Origin: CAZTHK01 sp964613215
GTDB lineage: Bacteria; Krumholzibacteriota; Krumholzibacteriia; Krumholzibacteriales; CAZTHK01
Assembly: GCA_964613215.1 (NCBI GenBank)
Contig: CAZTHK010000020.1
Location: 1-60,967, forward strand
Length of the DNA stretch: 60,967 bases
Direction of reading: 5' to 3'
Positions 1-8,327 of this stretch are shown one piece after another (positions within the stretch are counted from its first letter, which is position 1; each line of letters opens with the position of its first letter). The notes under the pieces were generated by a model that ran no database searches, was not told the DNA's origin, and worked only from the letters and a program-made list of their open reading frames with translations. The position numbers and the translations under genes are program-made.

Positions 1-54
1 GGCGGATTATACGAGGTCGGAAGCCACGGGCTTTAGCCCGTGGAGTTCGTTCAC
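1..54 (+). mobile_element. right-end remnant of an IS200/IS605-like element
   Basis: Positions 24-43 form a perfect 8-bp stem (CCACGGGC/GCCCGTGG) closed by a TTTA loop, preceded by GGAAG and followed by AGTTCGTTCAC. A GGAAGC-stem-loop-GTTCAC arrangement is typical of the 3' end of IS200/IS605 elements, where the end of tnpB overlaps its guide (omega) RNA. In that orientation tnpB would lie to the left, outside the window. The element call rests on this hairpin signature alone, so it could be an isolated end or a non-autonomous derivative. Confidence 0.45.
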
Positions 55-100
55 TATAAAAGGGCCGTTTTATGCGCTGATTGCGAATAGGGGCTGTTTA

Positions 101-628
101 TTAATTCCGGTAGTAACTCTTGATTCTTCCCCAGCTGGACTCACCGGTGGCGGTGACTCCCCGCAGGCTTATCTGGTAGACTTCCAGTCCCAGTGCCGTA
201 GTTTGAGCTTCCAGCCTGATGGTATAATCTTCATGGTAAAGCTCGGCCCTGTCACTCCCGGTGACAGTTATCAGGCTGCCTCAGCCATATCCATTACCGG
301 TGAATTCGTAGTAAATGTTCTGGGAATCCATCACCCCTTCCGGGATTAGAGTAAGCTTGAGTTCATAGCTGATGTAAAGTTCCCCCACCACTGAAAGTTC
401 CGCATTGCTGGTTCCGAATTCCCTGGGCGAGATCTGATACTCCACCCACTCTCCTTCGAAGTCCAGGCCGGTGAGATATCCCTGAGAGCCGCTGATGGGA
501 TTTCCCGAGATGTTATAAGAAGAGGTGTATTCAGAGGCTTTTATCAGTATATCCTCGCCCTGTATTCCACCGGCCGGAAGTAAAGTCAGTACCACCGTTA
601 TAATTAATATGGAAAAATGCAACTTCAT
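101..628 (-). pseudogene. secreted jelly-roll (CBM6/35-like) protein interrupted by an in-frame TGA
   Basis: Reading from an ATG at 628, the protein starts with a signal peptide (MKLHFSILIITVVLTLLPAG) and continues into a beta-rich domain with the GEWVEYQIS pattern of CBM6/35-like carbohydrate-binding modules. A TGA at 281-283 stops it after about 115 residues. The same frame then stays open for about 59 codons (GSLITVTGSDRAEL ... YQISLRGVTATGE ...) to a TAA at 101-103, and this tail continues the same beta-strand style. TGA is the normal stop of other genes here (for example the S9 peptidase), so this is best read as a nonsense mutation or a sequencing error rather than recoding. Another ATG lies at 694, but the signal peptide begins at 628. 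The carbohydrate ligand is unknown. Confidence 0.5.
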
Positions 629-818
629 GTAAATCAACTGCGTATCAGGAACTATGATTCCAAGGGATTTATAGATTCCTGTTAAGAGTACCATATTTTA
701 CCTGCGGAATCAATTATTGCTTTTATTACCCCAGGGGATGTTGTTATAATTTCCTGTTTTTATTTGCGAGAAAGAATTTTTCCCTTAGTCCCGTTTCAGG
801 GTAAAAGGAGGCATAAAG

Positions 819-2549
819 ATGAAATCGTTTTTCCGAACCTTCTTCGCATCCCTGCTGGCCATTATAGTGATACTGCTGATAGTGATAGGGGGTGTGGCCT
901 TAAAGTCTTCACAGAAGAGTGATATCAAAGATGACTCCTACCTGGTAATCGATCTTTACGGGGAGGTATCGGAATATGATCCACCTGCCAGTTTTACCAG
1001 TGTTATGGGAGAGGGTCCCGAAACCCTTCAGAGGATTCTGACCAATCTGAAAATGGTTCAGGCGGATGAACGCATAGATGGAGTAATTCTGAAGATGTCC
1101 GGGAATAACACCGCCGGCTACGCCAAGCTCGAAGAGATGCGCAGGGCTGTCAACAGGGTGAGGAAGGCTGGAAAGAAGGTCTACGGTTACTCCGACTCGA
1201 TGAACCGCAAGACATACTATCTGGCCTCTGCCTGTGATTCCATCTTTATGCCCCCTACCGCCTACTTCAATTTTGTGGGATTCGCATCGGTCAGCACTCA
1301 TATAAAAAACACTCTGGACAAGCTGGGAATCAAACCCAACCTCCACCGGATAAGGGATTATAAAAGCGCTGCGGAGATGCTGATCCGCACTGATATGTCC
1401 GCTGAGGCCAGAGAGAATGATGAGTGGATGCTGCGGGAACAGTGGGAAATATTCACTGCTGCCATGAAGAAAGACCGCGGCCTGGATGAAGATAAGGTGA
1501 AGGATATCATGGAGATGGCGGTATTCTCCTCTGCTGAAGCCATGGAGTTCGGTCTGATAGACGGGATCAGGTACTGGGATCAGCTGGAAGAGGGGGTAAA
1601 ACAGCAGGACCAGGATGAGCTCAGGACAGTCTCCCAGAGCCGTTATTCCAAGGAGGATCCGGATGACCTGGGTCTGGGGGGAGATAAGAAGATAGCGGTG
1701 ATTCATGCCCAGGGAATGATCGCCGGCAGGAAGAACAGGACAGATCCGCTTATGGGTGCGGTGATGGGACATGAATCTATCAGAAAGGAAATCAAACGTG
1801 CCCGGGAGGATGATGATGTGGCGGCCATAGTGTTCCGGGTGGACAGTGGGGGGGGAGAGGCCCTGGCCAGCGATCTGATGGGGCATGAGGTGGAGATCAC
1901 CACCAGGGAGAAGCCGGTAGTAGTCTCCATGGTGGATGTTGCCGCTTCGGGGGGATATCATATCTCCTACCGGGCCGACCGGATCGTAGCTGATTCACTT
2001 ACCGTTACCGGTTCCATTGGATCGATCAACATGAAATTCAATATGAAGGAGCTTTATAATAAGATGGGTATAACCCATGACTGGGTGGCCAGGGGACCCC
2101 GGGCCATGATGTATTCATCCTTCAGGGATTTCAGCGGGGAGGAACAAAAGCGTTTCGAGGAGGAGCACTGGGAGGGATTCAACCACTGGCTCCGGGATGT
2201 GGCGGAACACCGGGGAATGACATTTGAGGAAGCTGAGAAACTGGCTCACGGCAGGGTATGGTCGGGACGCCAGGCGGAAAGTAACGGTCTTATCGATGAG
2301 GTGGGCGACCTGGAGAGGGCCATAGAGCTGGCCAGGGAACTGGCTGAGATTCCCCCTGATGAGGATGTGGGAGTAGTCCATTATCCCAGAAAGAAGGGAT
2401 TAATGGATATGATACTGGGAGGGGAAAGAAGTATGAACAGTGTGGTTAATTACCTGATATACAGATATATCCGGACCGATCTGACGGAAACCTGGAACAT
2501 GATTGCCGGAGGGGGGATGTGGATGTGGAGTGGCGGAGGGGTTAATTAG
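819..2549 (+). CDS. sppA: signal peptide peptidase SppA (protease IV, long 67K type)
   Basis: Membrane-anchored serine protease of family S49 that degrades cleaved signal peptides at the cytoplasmic membrane. The 576 residues match the long, two-domain form. One N-terminal membrane helix spans about residues 9-28. The catalytic lysine is K182 in RIRDYKSAAEM, in the first S49 repeat, and the nucleophile is S377 in DVAASGGY, in the second repeat, as expected for the Lys/Ser dyad split between tandem domains. A strong ribosome site (AAAGGAGG) sits 8 bases before the ATG. A TATAAT at 745-750 could be a -10 box. The gene stands alone, but degradative S9 and Ggt genes follow downstream on the same strand. 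Identification is secure. Confidence 0.95.
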   Translation: MKSFFRTFFASLLAIIVILLIVIGGVALKSSQKSDIKDDSYLVIDLYGEVSEYDPPASFTSVMGEGPETLQRILTNLKMVQADERIDGVILKMSGNNTAGYAKLEEMRRAVNRVRKAGKKVYGYSDSMNRKTYYLASACDSIFMPPTAYFNFVGFASVSTHIKNTLDKLGIKPNLHRIRDYKSAAEMLIRTDMSAEARENDEWMLREQWEIFTAAMKKDRGLDEDKVKDIMEMAVFSSAEAMEFGLIDGIRYWDQLEEGVKQQDQDELRTVSQSRYSKEDPDDLGLGGDKKIAVIHAQGMIAGRKNRTDPLMGAVMGHESIRKEIKRAREDDDVAAIVFRVDSGGGEALASDLMGHEVEITTREKPVVVSMVDVAASGGYHISYRADRIVADSLTVTGSIGSINMKFNMKELYNKMGITHDWVARGPRAMMYSSFRDFSGEEQKRFEEEHWEGFNHWLRDVAEHRGMTFEEAEKLAHGRVWSGRQAESNGLIDEVGDLERAIELARELAEIPPDEDVGVVHYPRKKGLMDMILGGERSMNSVVNYLIYRYIRTDLTETWNMIAGGGMWMWSGGGVN

Positions 2550-3124
2550 TGTTATAGTATGCCGGGTTCACAGAGTGCACCGGTGTCAATAGCCGGATGA
2601 CAGATTGCCGGCAGCAAAGACCTGGCTGAGTACTGCCGGGCGAGCGGGCTGTTTAAACAATTAGAGCCAGAGGTGTAGCATCCGGCCTGCTGTCTCTGGC
2701 GGCGGTGTTTTAACCCCGGTGTGTCAATATTATGATGAGTGGAGTTTCCCCAAAAAATTACCCAGCGATTTTGAAACACCAGGCATCGGAACAATGCGGA
2801 TCGAATAAAATTGGGGAAACTCCAATATGATGACCGTACCGAAGATTCTTTCCGGTGACAGGCCAACCCGGACTCATTGGGCTCGGGTTCATTCCCCTCC
2901 AGTTGGTGGAGTTACCGGGGTGCCGGAATCATGAAGAAATCATCACCGATAAGCGGCGGGGATAACCGGCAATTACCGGATTATTCGCGGATCGGGGTTA
3001 ACTTCTATCCTCCCGCCGGGCTGGAGGTTTGAAATTATGATATTTTTTCTTTATAGTGGAAGGCAATCCAACAGGCTGGACGGATCAGTACATGTTTGCA
3101 TTATAATATCATGCAGGGGGTCAG
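2550..3124. other. intergenic region carrying an 85-bp palindromic element
   Basis: This 575-bp gap between sppA and the S9 peptidase gene holds no convincing gene. It contains the 85-bp inverted-repeat element at 2740-2824 (listed separately). Short open frames on both strands lack ribosome sites and family features. Nothing else is recognised. Confidence 0.5.
2740..2824. repeat. 85-bp MITE-like element with perfect 14-bp terminal inverted repeats
   Basis: The left end TGGAGTTTCCCCAA (2740-2753) is exactly complementary to the right end TTGGGGAAACTCCA (2811-2824). The right half, read as reverse complement, resembles about 60-70 bp ending at 12488 (shared TGGAGTTTCCCC, an ATTTT tract, then GTTTCAAAA/ATTTCAAAA), and the terminal dozen recurs at 47868. 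It is too short to encode a protein, so it is either a non-autonomous transposable element or a structured RNA/DNA element. Confidence 0.55.
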
Positions 3125-5185
3125 ATGGTGAGAAAATTTGTATTATGTTTATGTTTTGCTGTAGCGGCGGGATTGATGCTGATGGCTTCGATATGCTACT
3201 GCAGCGAAAAGCATCCCTTCACCGCCGGTGATCTATGGAAGCTTAAGCGGCTCCAGTCCCCGGCTCTTTCGCCGGATGGAAGTGTGGTTGCGGTGGTGGT
3301 TACTGATTATGACATGGAAAGCAACAAAGGCAATGGGGACATATGGCTGGTAAATACGGATGGATCGGGAGCGGGGAGGTTCACCACAGGGGAAACCACG
3401 GAGGGCTCCCCCTGCTGGAACAGCACAGGCGATATGCTGGCCTTTACCGCTGAACGGGGGGGTGATAAGGCTCAGTTGTGTGTGATCCCCCGCCGGGGGG
3501 GAGAGGCCAGGGTGATAACCGATATGCCCCTGGGAGTATCCAATCCCAGATGGGTGCCCGGAGAGGATAAGATCCTGTTTGTGTCGGAAATCATCCCCGG
3601 ATATAACGGCGATCTGGAGAGCCTGCGGGCCCAGCTTAAGGAAAAGGAAGAGGACAAAATCACCGCCCGGACCACTGAAAACCGCCTTTACCGGTACTGG
3701 GATCACTGGTATACCGATGGTACCATCCCCCACCTGTTCATCATAGATATCGACACCGGCGAACTGACCGATCTGACCCCGGGGTGGGACCGGCTGTTCA
3801 ACTCCTACGGAGGGATAGACTATCATATATCTCCGGAGGGTGATGAGATTGCGTTTGCCGCCCTCAGAAATGATCCTCCCTACGATTCTCTTACCACAGA
3901 TGTGATCCTGATGCCCCTTGAGAACCGCGGACATTACCGGAATATCACTCTGGAGAATGTGGCGGATGATTTCGCCCCCCGCTATACTCCGGACGGCAGG
4001 TATATCCTTTATGGACGCCAGAGGATAGTGGGGTTTTACGGAGACCGGGTGAGGTTGATCCGCTATGACAGGGAGACCGGGGATAAGATCAATATTACCG
4101 GTGATTTCGACCGCTCTCCCTCCGGCTGGGTGGCCGGCGGGGAGGATAATATGGTCTACTTCCATGCCGGAGACCGGGCTATGGAATCCCTCTTCCGGGT
4201 GAGCATCGAGGGAGGGAGTGTGGGGGAGGTATTCAGAGGGGGAACCAACTCCTCTCTCCATCTGATACCATCGGGGAGGATAGTATTCATGCATCAGGAC
4301 AACTCACAACCAAACTGTATCTGTACGGTCAGAAGGAGTGGAGGCGGTTTCCGCCAGATTACCTCCTTCAACCGGGATGTTCTCTCCCGGATAGAATTCG
4401 GCGGGATGGAGAATGAATGGTTCAGGGGTGCCGGGGGAGACCTGGTGCAGATGTTTGTTCTCTATCCCCCCGGATTCGATTCCTCCAGGAAATGGCCACT
4501 GCTGGTGCTGGTGCACGGAGGGCCTCACGGAACCTTCGGGGATGAGTTCCATCCCCGCTGGAACGCACAGGTCTTTGCCGCACCGGGTTTTGTCACCGCC
4601 ATGGTGAATTTTCACGGATCATCCAGCTTCGGGCAGGAGTTTACCGATGCTATCACCGGTGCTCACGGAAAAAAGCCCTTTACCGATGTCATGAAGGCTG
4701 TGGATACACTGCTGACCCGGGGGTTTATAGACCGGGAGCGTATGGCGGTGGCGGGCGGGAGTTACGGGGGATATCTGGCCAGCTGGATCGGGACCCGGAC
4801 GGACAGGTTTGCCTGTATTATAAATCATGCCGGAGTGTTTGACCTCTGTGCTCAGTTCGGTTCGGATGTCACCTTCGGCCGGTCCAGAGCTTACGGAGGG
4901 ACACCATGGGACAATCTGGAGAGGGTGATAAGATGGAGCCCCGCCCATAACATGAAGAATTATTCCACCCCCACCCTGGTTATCCACGGAAGGATGGACT
5001 TCCGGGTGCCGGTGGGTAACGGGCTGGAGATATACGGCATGCTCAAAGCCATGGGGGTACCGGCCAGGTTGATCTATTTCCCCGATGAAAATCACTGGGT
5101 CCAGTCACCCCGGAACTCAATATTCTGGTACCGGGAGTTCCATGAATGGCTGGACCGGTTCATAGGGGCCGGGCCGGGGGATTGA
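3125..5185 (+). CDS. S9 family peptidase (acylaminoacyl/dipeptidyl peptidase type), secreted
   Basis: Prolyl-oligopeptidase family serine hydrolase that cleaves short peptides. A signal peptide covers about residues 1-28 (MVRKFVLCLCFAV ... ICYCSEK); cysteines near its end leave a lipoprotein option open. The N-terminal two thirds form a WD40-like (PD40) beta-propeller, with repeats such as LSPDGSVVAV and YTPDGRYILY. The C-terminal alpha/beta hydrolase domain starts near residue 430. The triad is visible: S546 in GGSYGGY, D625 in IHGRMDFRV and H657 in DENHW. The oxyanion region LVHGGPHG is present. The start follows a G-rich ribosome site (GCAGGGGGTCAG). The next gene is ggt, so the pair may supply amino acids from periplasmic or extracellular peptides (inference). 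The exact substrate is not predictable. Confidence 0.9.
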   Translation: MVRKFVLCLCFAVAAGLMLMASICYCSEKHPFTAGDLWKLKRLQSPALSPDGSVVAVVVTDYDMESNKGNGDIWLVNTDGSGAGRFTTGETTEGSPCWNSTGDMLAFTAERGGDKAQLCVIPRRGGEARVITDMPLGVSNPRWVPGEDKILFVSEIIPGYNGDLESLRAQLKEKEEDKITARTTENRLYRYWDHWYTDGTIPHLFIIDIDTGELTDLTPGWDRLFNSYGGIDYHISPEGDEIAFAALRNDPPYDSLTTDVILMPLENRGHYRNITLENVADDFAPRYTPDGRYILYGRQRIVGFYGDRVRLIRYDRETGDKINITGDFDRSPSGWVAGGEDNMVYFHAGDRAMESLFRVSIEGGSVGEVFRGGTNSSLHLIPSGRIVFMHQDNSQPNCICTVRRSGGGFRQITSFNRDVLSRIEFGGMENEWFRGAGGDLVQMFVLYPPGFDSSRKWPLLVLVHGGPHGTFGDEFHPRWNAQVFAAPGFVTAMVNFHGSSSFGQEFTDAITGAHGKKPFTDVMKAVDTLLTRGFIDRERMAVAGGSYGGYLASWIGTRTDRFACIINHAGVFDLCAQFGSDVTFGRSRAYGGTPWDNLERVIRWSPAHNMKNYSTPTLVIHGRMDFRVPVGNGLEIYGMLKAMGVPARLIYFPDENHWVQSPRNSIFWYREFHEWLDRFIGAGPGD

Positions 5186-5297
5186 TCCCCGGGGGCAACA
5201 ACACCGGGGGAGCCCTTGAGTGATCAGAAGAAGGATAAATTATAGAACAGGTTGACGGGTGGGGGATAAGCCCGCCCGTATGAAAAGGGGAGAATCA

Positions 5298-7028
5298 ATG
5301 AGAGTTGTGATCAATGAATTGCTGAATCATTCAATGCTGGTAATGATGGGATTTATGATCTGCATTGTCTTCTCCGTAGATGCAGAGGGGCATGACAGGT
5401 TGACCGGTAGAATAAATAATTCCCGGTCGGAGGTGATAGCGGAGGAGGGGATGGTGTGCGCATCCCAGCCGCTGGCCGTTCAGATTGGAGTGGATATTCT
5501 TAAAGCAGGTGGTAATGCGGTGGATGCAGCTATCGCAGTTAATGCCGCTCTGGGACTGATGGAACCGGTAGCCAATGGAATAGGGGGAGACCTGTTTGCC
5601 ATAGTATGGGATGCCCGCACGGAGAAACTATACGGGCTGAATGCCAGCGGGCGTAGTCCATATCTTTTAGATATCGAAGAGGTTAAACAGAAGGGATACT
5701 CCCGGATGCCCTATACCGGGGTGCTTCCCCAGACTGTGCCCGGGTGTGTGGACGGCTGGTTCGAACTGCACGGCCGCTTCGGCAGCATGTCTATGGATAG
5801 TATCCTTGCCCCCGCCATCAGATATGCCCGGGAGGGATTCCCGGTAACAGAGGTGATAGCCTATTACTGGAAGGTGGGAAGCGAAAGATTGAAGGATCAA
5901 CCCAATTTCGCCAAAACATACCTGCCCGGAGGCAGGGCTCCGGTGAAGGGGGAATTATTCCGTAATCCCGGCCTTGCCCGGACATACCAGGCTCTGGCTG
6001 AAGGGGGGAGGGATGTATTCTACCGGGGCGAGATTGCGGAGACCATAGACAGTTTCATGAAGCGGGTGGGAGGATATCTGAGGTACCGGGATTTCAAAGA
6101 GCACACCTCCACCTGGGTCGATCCGGTAAGCGCATTATACCGGGGTTACCGGGTGTGGGAATTGCCTCCCAACGGTCAGGGAATAGCAGCTCTCCAGATT
6201 CTGAATATCCTGGAGGGGTTCGATATCGCCGGAATGGGCCGTAACAGCGCCGATTACATTCATGCATTGGTAGAAGCCAAGAAGCTGGCCTTCGAGGACA
6301 GGGCGCGGTATTATGCCGATCCGGACTTTGCCGATGTTCCGGTAAAGGGGCTGATATCAAAGGAGTACGCCGATGCCAGAAGGAAGCTCATCGATTTTGA
6401 CCATGCCGCCCGGGAGATAGATCCGGGCGATCCCGGGCTGGAGAGCGGGGAAACCACCTATCTGGTGGTGGCTGACCGGCACCGGAACTTCGTATCGCTG
6501 ATTCAGAGCAACTATGCCGGTTTCGGTTCCGGGCCGGTGCCGGATGGCCTGGGGTTCTGCCTGCAGGACAGGGGAGCCCTGTTCAATCTGGATTCCTCCC
6601 ATCCCAATGCACTGGAGCCTCATAAGCGGCCCTTCCACACCATAATCCCGGCCATGGTGACCAGGGATGAGAAACCGGTCTTTGCTTTCGGGGTAATGGG
6701 CGGTTCCATGCAGCCTCAGGGGCATACACAGATTCTGTGTAATATTATCGATTTCGGTCTGAACATCCAGGAGGCGGGCGATGTCCCCAGGGTGAGACAC
6801 TACGGTTCCTCCCAGCCCACCGGCGGTGAGATGAAGGATGGAGGAAGGGTGGCCTGCGAGAGCGGTCTGTCACCGGCGGTGATCAGGGAATTGATCCGGC
6901 GGGGGCACCATGTAGTCAGGGCTAATGGCGGTTTCGGCGGATATCAGGGAATTTGGTGGGATCACCAAAGCGATGTTCTGATAGGGGGAACCGAATCCAG
7001 AAAGGACGGATGTGCCATAGGTTACTGA
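5298..7028 (+). CDS. ggt: gamma-glutamyltranspeptidase
   Basis: N-terminal nucleophile hydrolase that removes or transfers the gamma-glutamyl group of glutathione and related peptides. It is made as a precursor that cleaves itself before the catalytic threonine. That residue is T386 in SGETTYLVVAD, matching the conserved TTH/TTY site that starts the small subunit. Other signatures are GGNAVDAAIA near residue 67 and the family's NGIGGDLFA. I chose the ATG at 5298, preceded by GGGGAGA, which gives a clean signal peptide (MRVVINELLNHSMLVMMGF ...). In-frame starts also exist at 5259 (GTG) and 5280. The length of 576 residues is typical. The protein probably acts in the periplasm. It follows the S9 peptidase by about 110 bp and may be co-transcribed. 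Confidence 0.93.
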   Translation: MRVVINELLNHSMLVMMGFMICIVFSVDAEGHDRLTGRINNSRSEVIAEEGMVCASQPLAVQIGVDILKAGGNAVDAAIAVNAALGLMEPVANGIGGDLFAIVWDARTEKLYGLNASGRSPYLLDIEEVKQKGYSRMPYTGVLPQTVPGCVDGWFELHGRFGSMSMDSILAPAIRYAREGFPVTEVIAYYWKVGSERLKDQPNFAKTYLPGGRAPVKGELFRNPGLARTYQALAEGGRDVFYRGEIAETIDSFMKRVGGYLRYRDFKEHTSTWVDPVSALYRGYRVWELPPNGQGIAALQILNILEGFDIAGMGRNSADYIHALVEAKKLAFEDRARYYADPDFADVPVKGLISKEYADARRKLIDFDHAAREIDPGDPGLESGETTYLVVADRHRNFVSLIQSNYAGFGSGPVPDGLGFCLQDRGALFNLDSSHPNALEPHKRPFHTIIPAMVTRDEKPVFAFGVMGGSMQPQGHTQILCNIIDFGLNIQEAGDVPRVRHYGSSQPTGGEMKDGGRVACESGLSPAVIRELIRRGHHVVRANGGFGGYQGIWWDHQSDVLIGGTESRKDGCAIGY

Positions 7029-7094
7029 TGGATTTTTTCTGTCCCGGGGCTATTATGTCCCGCCATCCCCGGGGGACGTGGGCGGAAGTTCCGG

Positions 7095-8324
7095 TCAGGG
7101 CACCTGTACCCTGGGGATGCATTCATGGAGTCTTACCAGCAGTTCGTAGTTAACCTTGGAGGTAAACTCGCTGAAGGAGGCCACCGATATCTGCTGATCA
7201 CCCTGTTGGCCGATCATCACCACCTCGTCTCCCTTCTTAACGCCTGGTATCCCGCTGACATTTACTGTGATCATGTTCATGTTGACCAGTCCGATCACAT
7301 CTGCAGTTCTTCCGTGTATCAGTACCCTCCCCAGGTTACTGAGGGAGCGGCTGTACCCCTGGGAATAGCCCACCGGGATCACCGCTATGGTGGTTTCATC
7401 TTCGGCTATATAATTGGTATTGTAGCCGATGAACTCACCCACCTTGACATCCTTCACCTCCATCACCCTGCTCTTCCAGGCGATTACCCGGCGGAGGGGG
7501 TTGGTCTTCCTCTGGTTGTGCTGGAGAAAAAATATGTAAGTCTCTTTGCCGGGCCAGAAGCCGTACTGCATGATTCCCATCCTGACCATGTCCATTCTGG
7601 TCTTGGGATATACGATGGATGCAGCGGAGTTGGCGGTATGGCGGTATTGAGGTACCAGTCTGTGACTCAGGAAGCCTTTGTACAGCCGGTTGAATTTGGT
7701 CATCTGCTTTTTCACCCTGACATGATTTGCTATACTGTCCGCTCCGGCATAGTGGGTGCAGAGCCCCTTGAACTCTATGTGCGCTGTGTTGGCCAGCATG
7801 AATTTCCTGAGCTTGCGCATTTCATTCGGCTGAAAGCCGGTCCTGTTCAGACCGGTTTCCATCTCTACATGTATGATGGCTTTTCTGGCCTTCCGGGCGG
7901 CGATTTGCACCGCTTTTCTCAAACGGTCCATCTCGAAGACGTAGAATTCTATTCCATTGTCTATTATCCACTCCAGATCACTGTCCTCTATATATCCCAT
8001 GATCATTATAGAGCTCTCCGGTCTGCATACCCGGTGTGTCCGCCTGGCTTCGGCTGAATCGAATACGGCGAAGTGATCAATCCCGCATTCTTCGGCCAGA
8101 GGTACAAACACTTCAATGCCATGCCCGTAGGCATTTCCCTTTACCACTGAAGAGAGTCTTACATCTCTGCCTATATATTCCCTCAGGAACCCCAGGTTAT
8201 TTATAACACTGGACCGGCTGATTTCCATTACCGAGGGACTGGACATCTTTTTTTCCCCTCTGTAAAATTCATCTGTTGCAGTGGAGTGTTTAATCACTCC
8301 CCTGTATTTATTCTTGACCTGCAT
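7095..8324 (-). CDS. alr: alanine racemase
   Basis: PLP enzyme interconverting L- and D-alanine for peptidoglycan. The PLP lysine lies in VVKGNAYGHG (K62, counting from the first ATG), and the second catalytic tyrosine region MGIMQYGFWPG is present, along with VGYSQGYSRSLSN near the C-terminus. Two starts are plausible. The ATG at 8324 begins 3 bp beyond the upstream gene's TGA, with AAGGAGGG inside that gene's end, which indicates translational coupling. The ATG at 8246 has its own GAGGGG site and gives the family-typical N-terminus (MSSPSVMEISRSSVINN). The extra 26 residues resemble no known domain. The length of 409 (or 383) is slightly long for the family. Context: directly downstream of an M20 amidohydrolase. 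Confidence 0.92.
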   Translation of the reverse strand: MQVKNKYRGVIKHSTATDEFYRGEKKMSSPSVMEISRSSVINNLGFLREYIGRDVRLSSVVKGNAYGHGIEVFVPLAEECGIDHFAVFDSAEARRTHRVCRPESSIMIMGYIEDSDLEWIIDNGIEFYVFEMDRLRKAVQIAARKARKAIIHVEMETGLNRTGFQPNEMRKLRKFMLANTAHIEFKGLCTHYAGADSIANHVRVKKQMTKFNRLYKGFLSHRLVPQYRHTANSAASIVYPKTRMDMVRMGIMQYGFWPGKETYIFFLQHNQRKTNPLRRVIAWKSRVMEVKDVKVGEFIGYNTNYIAEDETTIAVIPVGYSQGYSRSLSNLGRVLIHGRTADVIGLVNMNMITVNVSGIPGVKKGDEVVMIGQQGDQQISVASFSEFTSKVNYELLVRLHECIPRVQVP

Positions 8325-8327
8325 ATG

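Noticed and set aside
281..283. TGA read as selenocysteine or tryptophan
   Set aside because: No selenocysteine insertion hairpin is evident, and TGA is used as a normal stop in neighbouring genes.
909..1961. 350-codon open frame antisense to sppA
   Set aside because: It lies wholly within sppA, lacks a ribosome site and family features, and follows from GC-rich codon structure of the real gene.
3233..4294. 353-codon antisense frame inside the S9 peptidase gene
   Set aside because: Same pattern; His/Pro/Gly-rich nonsense composition, no ribosome site.
7125..8057. 310-codon plus-strand frame antisense to alr
   Set aside because: The alr gene on the opposite strand has all catalytic motifs; this frame has none.
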